Positions 1 through 10,120 are shown, counted from the stretch's first letter. The stretch: 64,000 bases of DNA from Candidatus Gastranaerophilales bacterium (GCA_944326685.1 CALVEV010000036.1:1-64000), one strand, 5' to 3'. Numbers and translations: made by a program. Notes: generated from the sequence alone by a model not told the origin.

Positions 1-446
1 GAGATAAATATTTCGATTCAGCTGAAAACAGAATGATGGACTATTTTGATGCAATATTCAAAATGATTGCTGAAAATGGTTGGGTTTATGACGAAAACAT
101 TAATACTTCTAATAAAACTGCAAGTAATAATTATTTGAACGCAAAACTTCAAAATAATATGTATTTTATAACTGAAGTAGACACTTTAGATGGTACTGAT
201 TTTAACTATTCAACTAAAATAGCTACAAATGTTAGCAAAGTATTTGAAATCTATGATAAAGATGCTCAAAATACTGCATTATCTGAATATGAAGCAAAAA
301 AAGCTGAAATAAATACAAAAGATAAAGAAATTGATATTAGAATGAATAAACTAGAAGCTGAACAAGATGCTATATCAACTGAACTGGATTCTATTAAAAA
401 GATTATTGAAGATAATATTTCAACAAATTTTAAAATATTTACCTAA
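1..446 (+). CDS. C-terminal part of a coiled-coil protein related to the MGLSASQ family (5' end outside window)
   Basis: The reading frame is open from the first bases, so the gene begins upstream of the window. The visible part is about 147 residues. Its last 60 residues are charged and helical and end NISTNFKIFT. This matches the end of the complete paralogue at 3433-4074 (NVDRTFKLFS), including the run of Lys/Glu/Asp heptads before it (KEIDIRMNKLEAEQDAI here, KKFDTDLAAMEAERNAI there). Function is unknown. Long terminal helices around a variable middle recall filament or secreted helical proteins, but that is only an analogy. The downstream gene at 557 may belong with it, although the gap holds its own promoter. 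Confidence concerns the gene being real and the paralogy. Confidence 0.75.
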   Translation, partial: DKYFDSAENRMMDYFDAIFKMIAENGWVYDENINTSNKTASNNYLNAKLQNNMYFITEVDTLDGTDFNYSTKIATNVSKVFEIYDKDAQNTALSEYEAKKAEINTKDKEIDIRMNKLEAEQDAISTELDSIKKIIEDNISTNFKIFT

Positions 447-453
447 TAAATAC

Positions 454-538
454 TTGTAACAAATTAAATATTACATTTGTAACAAATTTAAGAAAATATA
501 AAATTAAAAAAAATAAATAACCTTATATATATTATAAA
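454..538 (+). promoter_or_regulatory. Promoter region of the EF-hand metallopeptidase, with two TTGTAACAAATT repeats
   Basis: The 12-bp repeat TTGTAACAAATT occurs at 454-465 and 477-488, start to start 23 bp (about two helical turns). The second copy sits in a dyad, ATTTGT-A-ACAAAT. TGTAACA (478-484) starts exactly 44 nt before CTTATATATATTAT (522-535), the likely -10 region. The same TGTAACA to CTTTATAT offset recurs upstream of 42,950 and at 61,214-61,269. I see no good -35 hexamer, which fits an activator-dependent promoter. The activator is unknown. Confidence 0.5.
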
Positions 539-556
539 GTTATTGGAGAGCTTTCT

Positions 557-3358
557 GTGAATAAAACTAATATAGATATTAATAATGGATTATCAAAAGA
601 AGAATTCCTTAAAAAGCTTGGATTTGAAAAAGATTCAAAACAGTTTCAAAAAGCTTCTAACATTTTTGATGCTTTTGATTTAGATAAAAATAGTTTTATT
701 GATTCTAATGAACAAATAGAATTAACAAATACTCTTAATGAACTTGATAAAAATAATGATAAAAAAATATCGAGAAGAGAACATAGAAAAAATAATAACA
801 CCATTTTTAATGATATTCCTAGAGATTTCTCTCAAGAAGTTTTTGATACCTTTAACTCTATGCTAGAAAGCCAAGAAAATAGAATTAAAAACATTTCAGA
901 CAACAATAACACCACCCCAAAAGAGACAGAAACTAAAAAAGAAGATTTATATATTGATAATAATAAAATTATTCAATATTTAATGAATGGGGATAAAATA
1001 AACAGTATTGATCTTTCAAAAGAAATTACTATTCTTGAAGATAAAAAACACATTAAATTCAACGACAAAATATTTTCAATAATACAAAATCAAGATTCAT
1101 ACATATTTGTTAATGAAAGTATTGAGAACAACAAGAAAATATATACAACACTTAAAGAAGAAATTAAAAACACTCAATCTAATGATATAGAAAATCATTT
1201 TCATAACAGAGGGGACAAAATTAATCTACTAGCCAAATATAATCAAAACGGAGAAATACAATCTTCTAATAATGATGGTGTTAGACAAGAACAAACAATT
1301 GGAGCTGCAATACTTAATTCTAACAATGAAACAACATTAAAACTTGGAGTTCAAAAGCAATTAGATGGAACATCATACATTACAGATGGAGAATCCTTTT
1401 TAGAATTTTTAGGTAAAGATAAATTATCAAAACAAGATTTGATTGATTTCCTAATTGCTGTTGAAAAAAATAGTAAGCAAGCAACAGAAACACCTGTTAG
1501 AAAATATGCAAAAGATGTTGATATAGATGTCAAAGATTTAATAAATATTAATGCTATTTTTACCAAATATTCCCAAGATGGTTTCTTAAACAAAGATGGC
1601 ATAACTATGCTAATTAATGACCTACAGAAATCAAACATAGCAACTATTGTCGATAAAATAATAGAAATAGACAATAAATCTGAACTAGAAAATTTATATA
1701 AATATTTTAACAATTTAGATACTAAAACAAATACAGAAAATACAGAAAATACAGAAACAGAAAACAATAATCAAACAAAAGATAAAAATAACAAAGAGAT
1801 TGTTGAAATATTTAATAATTCAATAAATGATAAAATCACTTTTCCTGATAACAATGATAAACCTAAAGTATTTATAAATGTTAACCCTGAAGACTTTACT
1901 AACTTTCAAAAAAGACTAAATAATTTAAGTAAGCAAAATCAAAAACCAAATGAACTTCTTATTATGAAAACAACAGAAAACTATAATGGGGAAAAAGTAA
2001 CACAAATTAATGATTTCATAACAGTATATCAAACAAATGATAGTTTTAAAGTTATAACTAATACAAACCAAGGTAAAAACATAAATCAAACAAGAAAATT
2101 TAACAATGGATATTTTTATGTTTCTGATACAAATATTCAACAAAAAAGAATTAATGGAAAAAGACAATATACAAAAACTACAAATGAAAAATATTATACT
2201 AATACAGGTCAAGAAATATCTGATATAGAATTTTTTAATACCGTTTACAATTATAACCCTAACTATAAAAATGAAAATTCTCAAATCAGATATAATAAAG
2301 ATGGAATAACATACATCGGAGATAATTATTCATCATCTCAAGATAATAGTAATATCATTAAAGTAAAAAATATAACAAAGAATGAAACAAGTGAAATCGA
2401 TTTAGATTATCTACTTAGAGATATACAAAACCAGAAATATAAATCGATGATAATGTCAGCAATCCAACAGCTCCCAGGAGAGGCACTATTTGATTTAGCA
2501 AAAGAAGTACAGAATATAGTATTATTTGCTCCTAGCAGAGGTTCCTATGATGTTGCAGGACGTTTTTTAAATGATTTTATCCAATTAAACCAAACAGAAT
2601 TAGATACAATGTCTATAGAAGATTTAAAATCGACAATAACACACGAGCTAGGACACGCTGTAGATGGAAATTTGGTGAATAAATATGATTTTAACAACGA
2701 AGTAACACCAATTTTTGATAATGAAACAGAAAAAATTAACGAAATCGTAGGAGACACATATGATAATCTAGGGGATTATTATGAAACAATATTAAAAAAG
2801 AAAAGACCAGAAATAAAATCAGGATATGCTGCAACAAATTTAGATGAAAATTTTGCCGAGAGATACTCAAATATGATGAATGTAAATAATAAAGCAAATA
2901 ATATTTTAGAATTTTATCCTGAAACATCAAAAAAACAAATGGAACATCTTTTAGAAATAAAATCGTTACCATCAAACAAACGAAATATGCTTGATGGAGC
3001 TTTCCGTATTGATAATATACTAAGCCCATACTTCATTAAACCTAATTATCCAGTTGAAAATAAAATAGGATTAGCTTATCCAATTGAATTAGTAAAAAAT
3101 AACGATAACCCTGATCAATATAAATTATACATGTATAAAGATGATAAAAATAAAATACCTATCAAAATTATCAATTTTAATTCTGCAACAAATCTTGATA
3201 CAAAAGCAGACTTTAATACTATGCTATTTAATATATCAGATATAATTCCAACATCAATTATTGAATACCCTCTAAATAACGAAAACATTGCATACATAAC
3301 AACCATAGATATCAAAAACAATACGAAGAATACAGAGAAAATTATTAAACCTGAATAA
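557..3358 (+). CDS. EF-hand / zincin metallopeptidase, possibly secreted
   Basis: A 933-residue protein starting at GTG 557 behind GGAGAG (545-550). Two canonical EF-hand loops lie at residues 41-52 (D41, D43, N45, D49, E52) and 64-75 (D64, N66, D68, E75); a half EF-hand-like segment lies near residues 335-350. After a low-complexity Asn/Thr/Glu linker (about 385-410), a zincin domain carries HELGH at 696-700, with a likely third ligand in the ENFAERYS segment (E764/E768). The HExxH-about 65 residues-E spacing recalls anthrax lethal factor-like (ATLF) peptidases; that is family inference. There is no Sec signal peptide and I find no cysteine in 933 residues, a composition typical of extracellular proteins. 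Substrate unknown. A bidirectional terminator follows. Confidence 0.8.
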   Translation: MNKTNIDINNGLSKEEFLKKLGFEKDSKQFQKASNIFDAFDLDKNSFIDSNEQIELTNTLNELDKNNDKKISRREHRKNNNTIFNDIPRDFSQEVFDTFNSMLESQENRIKNISDNNNTTPKETETKKEDLYIDNNKIIQYLMNGDKINSIDLSKEITILEDKKHIKFNDKIFSIIQNQDSYIFVNESIENNKKIYTTLKEEIKNTQSNDIENHFHNRGDKINLLAKYNQNGEIQSSNNDGVRQEQTIGAAILNSNNETTLKLGVQKQLDGTSYITDGESFLEFLGKDKLSKQDLIDFLIAVEKNSKQATETPVRKYAKDVDIDVKDLININAIFTKYSQDGFLNKDGITMLINDLQKSNIATIVDKIIEIDNKSELENLYKYFNNLDTKTNTENTENTETENNNQTKDKNNKEIVEIFNNSINDKITFPDNNDKPKVFINVNPEDFTNFQKRLNNLSKQNQKPNELLIMKTTENYNGEKVTQINDFITVYQTNDSFKVITNTNQGKNINQTRKFNNGYFYVSDTNIQQKRINGKRQYTKTTNEKYYTNTGQEISDIEFFNTVYNYNPNYKNENSQIRYNKDGITYIGDNYSSSQDNSNIIKVKNITKNETSEIDLDYLLRDIQNQKYKSMIMSAIQQLPGEALFDLAKEVQNIVLFAPSRGSYDVAGRFLNDFIQLNQTELDTMSIEDLKSTITHELGHAVDGNLVNKYDFNNEVTPIFDNETEKINEIVGDTYDNLGDYYETILKKKRPEIKSGYAATNLDENFAERYSNMMNVNNKANNILEFYPETSKKQMEHLLEIKSLPSNKRNMLDGAFRIDNILSPYFIKPNYPVENKIGLAYPIELVKNNDNPDQYKLYMYKDDKNKIPIKIINFNSATNLDTKADFNTMLFNISDIIPTSIIEYPLNNENIAYITTIDIKNNTKNTEKIIKPE

Positions 3359-3362
3359 CTAA

Positions 3363-3394
3363 AAAGGATTGCTCAAATATTTGAGCAATCCTTT
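3363..3394. terminator. Bidirectional terminator
   Basis: A perfect 16-bp inverted repeat (3363-3378 with 3379-3394) lies between the convergent genes ending at 3358 (+) and 3433 (-). On the minus strand it is followed by a run of T (A-run 3361-3365 on plus). On the plus strand the stem itself ends in TTT. Confidence 0.8.
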
Positions 3395-3432
3395 CAAAAT
3401 TATCCTTTCTTTACTTAACTCTTTTAACTTAA

Positions 3433-4074
3433 TTATGAGAACAATTTGAATGTTCTGTCTACGTTATCTTTTGCTACTGTTTTCAATGTTTCCATTTCAG
3501 TTTTAATAGCATTTCTTTCTGCTTCCATTGCTGCTAAGTCTGTATCGAATTTTTTATCTTTAGCATCAATTTTTCTCATATCTGCTTCATATTTTGCTTC
3601 AGCTTTTTTCAACTCGGTTTCATCTGAAACTTCTTGAAGATTGGTATCTGTCGCGATGTTTACTTCTTCTAAACTTCCATCAGACATTGGTTTCATAAAT
3701 ACAATAAAACCAGCTTCAACCATATTACGTAATGTTTCTGGATTTGTTAAATCTGCAATACCTGTTGCTGTAGTTACTGCTCCAGCATTTGCACAATCTA
3801 CCCAATCTCCGTCTTCATTAATAACTTTTAATTGATAACCAGCATCAAATAAATCTTGAATTGATGCGTCTTCATATGTTGCAGAACCATCTGCACCAAT
3901 ATGTTTTAATTGTACTTTTTGCTTGTTAAGAGCATTTTCATATTCTTTGTAAACTTGTGTTGACTCGTTTGCCATTTGCAATTTTTGAGCTTCTAAGTTC
4001 TGAGCCTTGTACTCAATATCATGCATTCTAGCAGTCAAGTTTAATAAACGAGCCTGTGATGCTGATAAACCCAT
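3433..4074 (-). CDS. MGLSASQARLL-type helical protein, function unknown
   Basis: A 213-residue protein. I place the start at ATG 4074 because AAGGAGTAAGG lies just upstream; a longer in-frame start at 4137 has no such site. The N-terminus MGLSASQARLLNLTARMHD is, from memory, a recurring signature of small hypothetical proteins in Gastranaerophilales. Residues 1-60 and 150-213 are predicted helical and charged; the middle (about 65-140) is a compact variable segment. No signal peptide, membrane span or cysteine cluster. The C-terminal FKLFS is shared with the partial gene at the window start. It is divergent from groES. Role unknown. Confidence 0.8.
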   Translation of the reverse strand: MGLSASQARLLNLTARMHDIEYKAQNLEAQKLQMANESTQVYKEYENALNKQKVQLKHIGADGSATYEDASIQDLFDAGYQLKVINEDGDWVDCANAGAVTTATGIADLTNPETLRNMVEAGFIVFMKPMSDGSLEEVNIATDTNLQEVSDETELKKAEAKYEADMRKIDAKDKKFDTDLAAMEAERNAIKTEMETLKTVAKDNVDRTFKLFS

Positions 4075-4104
4075 ATTCCTTACTCCTTTTCCTGTTCTGG
4101 ATAC

Positions 4105-4121
4105 GCAGGTACAATATACCT
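4105..4121. promoter_or_regulatory. Hairpin in the leader upstream of the 4074 gene
   Basis: CAGGTA-CAATA-TACCTG is a perfect 6-bp stem with a 5-nt loop, placed 31 nt upstream of the ATG at 4074 on the minus strand. It could be a leader structure or a regulator dyad; the sequence does not decide. The 234-bp intergenic region 4075-4308 otherwise holds AT-rich promoter-like DNA. Confidence 0.35.
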
Positions 4122-4269
4122 GTAGTAACATACCCAAATTCTAATTCTATACTTTGTACTACGGCATACTTTATATATAACTTTAATATTTTTATTTGTT
4201 TTGTTACATTTCTTAATATCTATATAATAATTAATTTTTCATTAAGATTATTAATTATTTAGTAATTTT

Positions 4270-4293
4270 GTTATACAGTTATATTGTTATATT
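4270..4293 (+). repeat. Triple 8-bp tandem repeat upstream of groES
   Basis: GTTATACA, GTTATATT, GTTATATT follow each other immediately and end 15 bp before the groES start, next to the AAGGAGG ribosome-binding site (4297-4303). They overlap the expected promoter and leader position. No CIRCE (HrcA) inverted repeat was seen, so these repeats are the only candidate cis element for groESL control here. Confidence 0.4.
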
Positions 4294-4308
4294 AATAAGG
4301 AGGATACT

Positions 4309-4592
4309 ATGAGCATTAAACCGTTAATGGACAGAATTGTTATTAAAGTTATTGAAGATACAGAACAAACTTCTGGTGGAATATTTATTCCTGATAGCGC
4401 TAAAGAAAAACCTCAAAAAGGTGAAGTAGTTGCTGTTGGAGAAGGAAAATGTAATGACAACGGTGAAAGAGAACCTATGGATGTTAAAGTAGGTGATGTT
4501 ATTCTTTATGCTAAATATGCCGGAACTGATATTAAAATGGACGGCGTTGAATATAAAATCTTATCTATTAAAGATGCATTAGCAATTATTCA

Positions 4593-4596
<4 letters not shown>
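4309..4596 (+). CDS. groES: Co-chaperonin GroES
   Basis: A 95-residue protein of standard GroES length, behind a strong AAGGAGG. It forms the heptameric lid of the GroEL folding chamber in the cytoplasm. The N-terminal [11 protein letters not shown], the mobile-loop region around residues 17-33 (ending [14 protein letters not shown]) and the [11 protein letters not shown] segment are typical of the family. The stop codon (4594-4596) lies inside the left arm of a long inverted repeat that separates this gene from groEL. Nothing in the protein looks unusual; the odd feature is the gene inserted before groEL. Confidence 0.97.
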
Positions 4597-6684
<2,088 letters not shown>

Positions 6685-6716
6685 TTCGCTTACACTTTTT
6701 AACTTTCATACAAAGA

Positions 6717-6745
6717 AAAGAGCTGATTGAAAAATCAGCTCTTTT
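6717..6745. terminator. Terminator after groEL
   Basis: AAAAGAGCTGATT (6717-6729) pairs with the following AATCAGCTCTTTT through a GAAA loop and runs into a T-tract. The 3' end of the minus-strand NifX-like gene lies 26 bp further on, so the stem may serve both directions. Confidence 0.85.
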
Positions 6746-6770
6746 TGATTATTTAATATTATATTTTTTA

Positions 6771-7157
6771 TTAATGACAGTGTCCGCAACTATGGTGCTC
6801 TCCATGGTGATGACCTTCACCATGATGATGAGAACAGTTAGCTTCTGTCACTTTTGGTAATTCACCTTTTAAGAATTTATTAACAGCATCATCTGCAGAA
6901 CCTTGAACACCTGCATATAAATCAATACCGAATTCTGATAATGCAGATACCGCACATCCTCCTATACCACCACAAATTAGAACATCAATATTATCATTAT
7001 TTAATAATTCTGCTAATGCAGAATGTCCACTACCATTTGATTCTACCATTAATGTATCTTGAATCTCATTATTTTCAACAATATAAACTTTAAATTGTTC
7101 TGTATGACCAAAATGTTGAAAGACATTTCCTTCATTGTAAGCTACTGCAATTTTCAT
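6771..7157 (-). CDS. NifX/NifB-type dinitrogenase iron-molybdenum cofactor domain protein, His-rich tail
   Basis: A 128-residue protein. The start is ATG 7157, behind AAAGAGG. The fold is recognised from MKIAVAYNEGNVFQHFGHTE at the N-terminus and the CGGIGGCAVSAL and GSADDAVNKFLKG segments, typical of the NifX/NafY/MTH1175 group. The last 24 residues hold ten His and three Cys (SHHHGEGHHHGEHHSCGHCH), a likely metal-binding tail. No nif structural genes occur in the window, so a general iron or metal-cluster role is more likely than nitrogen fixation; the exact role is unknown. It is divergent from the gene at 7209 and shares the palindromic ATTATAAT (7191-7198) as a possible -10 region. Confidence 0.85.
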   Translation of the reverse strand: MKIAVAYNEGNVFQHFGHTEQFKVYIVENNEIQDTLMVESNGSGHSALAELLNNDNIDVLICGGIGGCAVSALSEFGIDLYAGVQGSADDAVNKFLKGELPKVTEANCSHHHGEGHHHGEHHSCGHCH

Positions 7158-7190
7158 AATTTCTACCTCTTTAAAAATAATTACAAGTAT

Positions 7191-7198
7191 ATTATAAT
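7191..7198. promoter_or_regulatory. Palindromic -10 (ATTATAAT) between divergent genes
   Basis: ATTATAAT contains TATAAT on both strands. On plus it lies 10 nt before ATG 7209. On minus it lies 33 nt before ATG 7157, leaving room for the AAAGAGG site. A shared divergent promoter core is likely but not proven. Confidence 0.45.
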
Positions 7199-7208
7199 AC
7201 ATACAGAT

Positions 7209-7502
7209 ATGAAAAAGTATATTATTCTATTATTAATTATGATATGTTCAACTAGCTTAGTTCTTGCAGAAGAAATTAAGCTTATTCCAGACGAAGAAAA
7301 TCCTATTGAAAAAAATATTAATTTAGAAGTCCCAAGTAAAGAAATGCTTGAAAATAATTCTCAAAAGCTTCAAAATCATGGTTTCATTTTACAAAACAGT
7401 ATTACTCCAGTTAAAGGAGTTAAATATGATAGTCAAGTTATTCCTGCAGATAGACCAATAAAAAAAGATATTGTACCTAATGAACAAGAAGGAACTAATT
7501 AA
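7209..7502 (+). CDS. Small exported protein, unknown
   Basis: A 97-residue protein from ATG 7209. Residues 1-20 form a clear Sec signal peptide (Lys-Lys, then a hydrophobic stretch, ending SLVLAEE), with likely cleavage after LVLA. The mature part is about 78 polar residues without cysteines or known motifs. No ribosome-binding site is visible; TATAAT lies 10 nt upstream of the start, so the leader must be very short. It overlaps the YjbR-type gene by 23 bp and may be the first gene of a cluster of small envelope genes (7209-9052). Function unknown. Confidence 0.65.
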   Translation: MKKYIILLLIMICSTSLVLAEEIKLIPDEENPIEKNINLEVPSKEMLENNSQKLQNHGFILQNSITPVKGVKYDSQVIPADRPIKKDIVPNEQEGTN

Positions 7503-7806
7503 ACTTTGTCTTAATTATGAAGATACTATCGATTCTTATCCATTTGGAGAAGAACATGTTGTTTTAAGACATAAAAGTAATAAAAAGTGGTTTGGTTTAA
7601 TATTTAATTTAAATAAAAAATTATGTATAAATTTAAAATGTAATCCAATTGATTCTGTTTTTTTGAGAGAAGAATACAAATCAATTTACCCGGCATGGCA
7701 TATGAATAAGACTCATTGGAATACAATTGAAGTTAATAATATTTCTAAAGAATTGCTTGACAGTTTAATCAAAATGAGTTTTGATTTAACTAAACCTAAA
7801 AAATAA
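7480..7806 (+). CDS. MmcQ/YjbR family protein
   Basis: A 108-residue protein. ATG 7480 is chosen over TTG 7471 because it gives the usual family start (MNKKELIKLCLNYEDTID). Recognised by the YPFGEEHVVLRHKSNKKWF segment, the conserved NLKCNP motif, and the YPAWHMNKTHWNTI segment near the C-terminus. YjbR/MmcQ proteins are small MazG-unrelated proteins with a CyaY-like fold, often annotated as DNA-binding; their real role is poorly defined. The start codon overlaps the preceding signal-peptide gene by 23 bp. Confidence 0.88.
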   Translation: MNKKELIKLCLNYEDTIDSYPFGEEHVVLRHKSNKKWFGLIFNLNKKLCINLKCNPIDSVFLREEYKSIYPAWHMNKTHWNTIEVNNISKELLDSLIKMSFDLTKPKK

Positions 7807-7818
7807 TTGGGAGCTAAT

Positions 7819-8496
7819 ATGAAAAAGGTTATTTTAACTTTATTTTTTATTATAATTTCACCATTGATATCCTATTCAGAAGAATTACACGATATTCAAA
7901 ACAAAATAGATAATATTGGAACAAATATTCTAAATGCTAATAAAATAGAAAATAGAATAATATTTGTATATAGTCAAGAAGAAAAACAAAACTTACTTGA
8001 TATGGATACAATGCTAGAATCCGGACAGGTAATAATTTATAAAAACATATATAATAGTATTGATGATGACAATGAATTAGCAGCAGGGCTAGCCCGTGGG
8101 ATTGTTACAGCATCAAAATCATTTGATGGAATATGGGGTGGAACTCTAACTGCTCTTCAAATTAAAGTATCACCTAAAAAATTTGAAATCGTTGCTGATA
8201 AATGTGCAGTTGATTATATGGTTAGAGCAGGCTACAATCCTATAGCACTAATTATTTATATAAATAAAACTGTCCCACAAAAAAGGCACGATTTATTATC
8301 CAATAAGAATTTAGCATCAAAAAGATTAGCTATAATATACGAATATATTTATACTAAGTATCCATATTTCTTAGCTAACAATGAATACATTAATAATAAA
8401 TACTATCAGAATTTTTTATTAACCTCTGTATACAATAGAAAATTATTAGAAGAAAAAATAAAAACAGGATCTACAAAAAAATTAAAATATGAATAG
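7819..8496 (+). CDS. Exported M48-like protein lacking the HExxH zinc site
   Basis: A 225-residue protein from ATG 7819, with GGGAG just upstream. Residues 1-20 are a signal peptide ending ISYSEE. The rest follows the M48 metallopeptidase plan: an Ile/Val strand, then NELAAGLARGIV (85-96), where M48 enzymes have LAAVLAHEIAH; then FEIVADKCAVDYMVRAGYNP (122-141), which matches the conserved EADRLAVELMARAGYDP block. The catalytic HExxH reads R93-G94-I-V-T97, so zinc binding and catalysis look lost. It is probably a pseudo-peptidase in the periplasm. It overlaps the next gene by 8 bp, so the two are likely co-translated. Confidence 0.7.
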   Translation: MKKVILTLFFIIISPLISYSEELHDIQNKIDNIGTNILNANKIENRIIFVYSQEEKQNLLDMDTMLESGQVIIYKNIYNSIDDDNELAAGLARGIVTASKSFDGIWGGTLTALQIKVSPKKFEIVADKCAVDYMVRAGYNPIALIIYINKTVPQKRHDLLSNKNLASKRLAIIYEYIYTKYPYFLANNEYINNKYYQNFLLTSVYNRKLLEEKIKTGSTKKLKYE

Positions 8497-9052
8497 ATTA
8501 TTTTACATATTAATAATATTTCTAATTACACAAAATTTTTCACTTGCAATGCAAGATGATTTTGTAATGCAAACATTATCAAATAAAGAATTTAAAAAGC
8601 CACAAACACATACAATTTATAATTATGAATCAACTGAAAAGATTCCTGTAATTATCACTGCAACTGAAAAAATATCTTCTGAAGCAAATGTATCAGAAGG
8701 AAATATTATCTCATTTAAAGTTTGCGAAGATGTAATATACCAAGGAGATATTCATATTGCAAAAGGAACAATCCTTACAGGGAAAGTTGAAACAACTATT
8801 CCAAGCGGAATGAATGGAATACCTGCAAGTATTATTATTGGTAGTTTTGATATCCCTAATATTAACCCCAATAAAGTAACATACTATTATGAAATCATAG
8901 GACAAGATAGGAGTTTATGGGTATATCCTCTTAAATGGGCATTAACAATACTTCCTCCAACAGGTTCTCTAACTAATTTTATTTTTGGTGGGCACGCAAA
9001 ACTAAGTACAAAAAAGAAAATAAAACTTTACTATTATCCTGAATGGATTTAA
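8489..9052 (+). CDS. Exported protein, unknown function
   Basis: A 187-residue protein. Residues 1-20 form a signal peptide (LFYILIIFLITQNFSLA). The mature part is beta-rich, with a segment of the type GDIHIAKGTILTGKVE (about residues 90-105), resembling small envelope or secretion-pilus beta-domain proteins in which an 'unsafe surface property can be fixed' pattern recurs; this is weak resemblance only. A hydrophobic WALTILPPTGSLTNFIFGG segment lies near 148-168 and the protein ends in a Lys-rich strand. It overlaps the M48-like gene by 8 bp and probably works with it at the envelope. Confidence 0.65.
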   Translation: MNRLFYILIIFLITQNFSLAMQDDFVMQTLSNKEFKKPQTHTIYNYESTEKIPVIITATEKISSEANVSEGNIISFKVCEDVIYQGDIHIAKGTILTGKVETTIPSGMNGIPASIIIGSFDIPNINPNKVTYYYEIIGQDRSLWVYPLKWALTILPPTGSLTNFIFGGHAKLSTKKKIKLYYYPEWI

Positions 9053-9094
9053 TTCTTTTATGCTATTATAAAAGAAAAAGAAAGGAGTGATTTT

Positions 9095-9301
9095 ATGTAT
9101 CACGTTTATACAGTAGAAAGAGAAAAACCTGATTTTTCTAAAACAGCAATGGGAGATTTTAGAGATTTTGATGCAGCTTTGGAAAAAGCTGAAAAATGCA
9201 TCGAAAATAAACCTGAATTAAGATATATCATTGAAGAAACTGACGGACACGTTAACAGCTACGGAGATTTAATTGCTAACGTTGTTGTTGAAAGTGATTA
9301 A
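9095..9301 (+). CDS. Small acidic protein, unknown
   Basis: A 68-residue protein with a good ribosome-binding site (AAAGGAGTG) 7 nt before ATG 9095. Features: N-terminal MYHVYTVEREK, central FDAALEKAEKCIEN, and an acidic end. No signal peptide or membrane segment. The clean Shine-Dalgarno, codon pattern and following terminator support a real gene. Function unknown. Confidence 0.7.
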   Translation: MYHVYTVEREKPDFSKTAMGDFRDFDAALEKAEKCIENKPELRYIIEETDGHVNSYGDLIANVVVESD

Positions 9302-9323
9302 TTAAACTAATAAATTTAATATA

Positions 9324-9357
9324 AAAAAATAAGGTCTTAATGACCTTATTTTTTTTC
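9324..9357. terminator. Bidirectional terminator
   Basis: AAGGTC (9331-9336) and GACCTT (9342-9347) form a stem extended by A-run/T-run pairing (AAAAAAAT with ATTTTTTT). It ends the small gene at 9301 on plus. It overlaps the last codons of the hydrogenase-like small subunit on minus (stop at 9346). Confidence 0.8.
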
Positions 9358-10107
9358 TCTTATAAATGATAATACAGAATTTATAAATGTTAATGGATGA
9401 ACAGGACATCCTGGAATATACAAATCTATAGGATATTTTTCTAAAAATTCTCTATTTAACTCTGTACTATTTTGGAATACCCCACCTGATATTGCGCAAG
9501 CACCACACAATATAACAATTTTAGGATTAGGCACTGACTTATAACAATCTTCTAAAGCATAAGCCATATGTTTAGATATTGGACCTGTTATTACAATACC
9601 ATCAGCATGGCGAGGAGATGCAACAAAATCAATTCCGAATCTTCCCATATCAAAGTTTGCATTAGAACAAGCATTCAATTCCATTTCACAGCCATTACAA
9701 CCTGCTGCTGAAACTTGTCTTAATTTTAAAGAACGAGAAAATATTGATGTAATTTCTTTCCTTACATCTACTGCAATCTTTTCATATTCTTCGGGAGTCA
9801 TTCCTTCTGTAATAATTAACTTATCTCTATCAGTAGATGCTAATTTATAATAATTTGTAAAATCAATTGCTTGAGCTTCACATATATTTTTACAAGCTCC
9901 ACAGAAAGTACATTTCCCCATATCAATTGATAATGGATTTAATTTTAACGCACCTGTTGGACAAACATCTAAACATTTATTACAATTAGTACATTTACCA
10001 TTACATAATGAAGGTAAACCTCTAAATTGCTTTCTCATTGGCGCATTAGGAATATCCGGTATAAATTGATTTCCTTGATAAATTCTTGATTTTAATGTAT
10101 CAAACAT
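9346..10107 (-). CDS. Dicluster ferredoxin fused to NuoB/HycG-like small subunit
   Basis: A 253-residue fusion. Residues 36-80 form a two-[4Fe-4S] ferredoxin of HycF/HyfH type (C39, C42, C45, C49 and C66, C69, C72, C76). Residues 125-253 are the NuoB/HycG-type subunit with the proximal-cluster cysteines C137, C140, C204 and C234. In formate hydrogenlyase and complex I these are separate proteins that carry electrons to or from the large subunit. All iron-sulfur ligands are intact, in contrast to the damaged Ni-Fe site of the partner encoded upstream. It is the last gene of the six-gene minus-strand operon and probably binds the cytoplasmic face of the membrane. Confidence 0.9.
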   Translation of the reverse strand: MFDTLKSRIYQGNQFIPDIPNAPMRKQFRGLPSLCNGKCTNCNKCLDVCPTGALKLNPLSIDMGKCTFCGACKNICEAQAIDFTNYYKLASTDRDKLIITEGMTPEEYEKIAVDVRKEITSIFSRSLKLRQVSAAGCNGCEMELNACSNANFDMGRFGIDFVASPRHADGIVITGPISKHMAYALEDCYKSVPNPKIVILCGACAISGGVFQNSTELNREFLEKYPIDLYIPGCPVHPLTFINSVLSFIREKK

Positions 10108-10120
10108 AATATATTATTCC

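Noticed and set aside
4140-4308. CIRCE element upstream of groES
   Set aside because: No TTAGCACTC-N9-GAGTGCTAA-like sequence was found.
6771-7157. Evidence for nitrogen fixation
   Set aside because: A NifX-like domain alone is common in non-fixing anaerobes, and no nifHDK genes are present.
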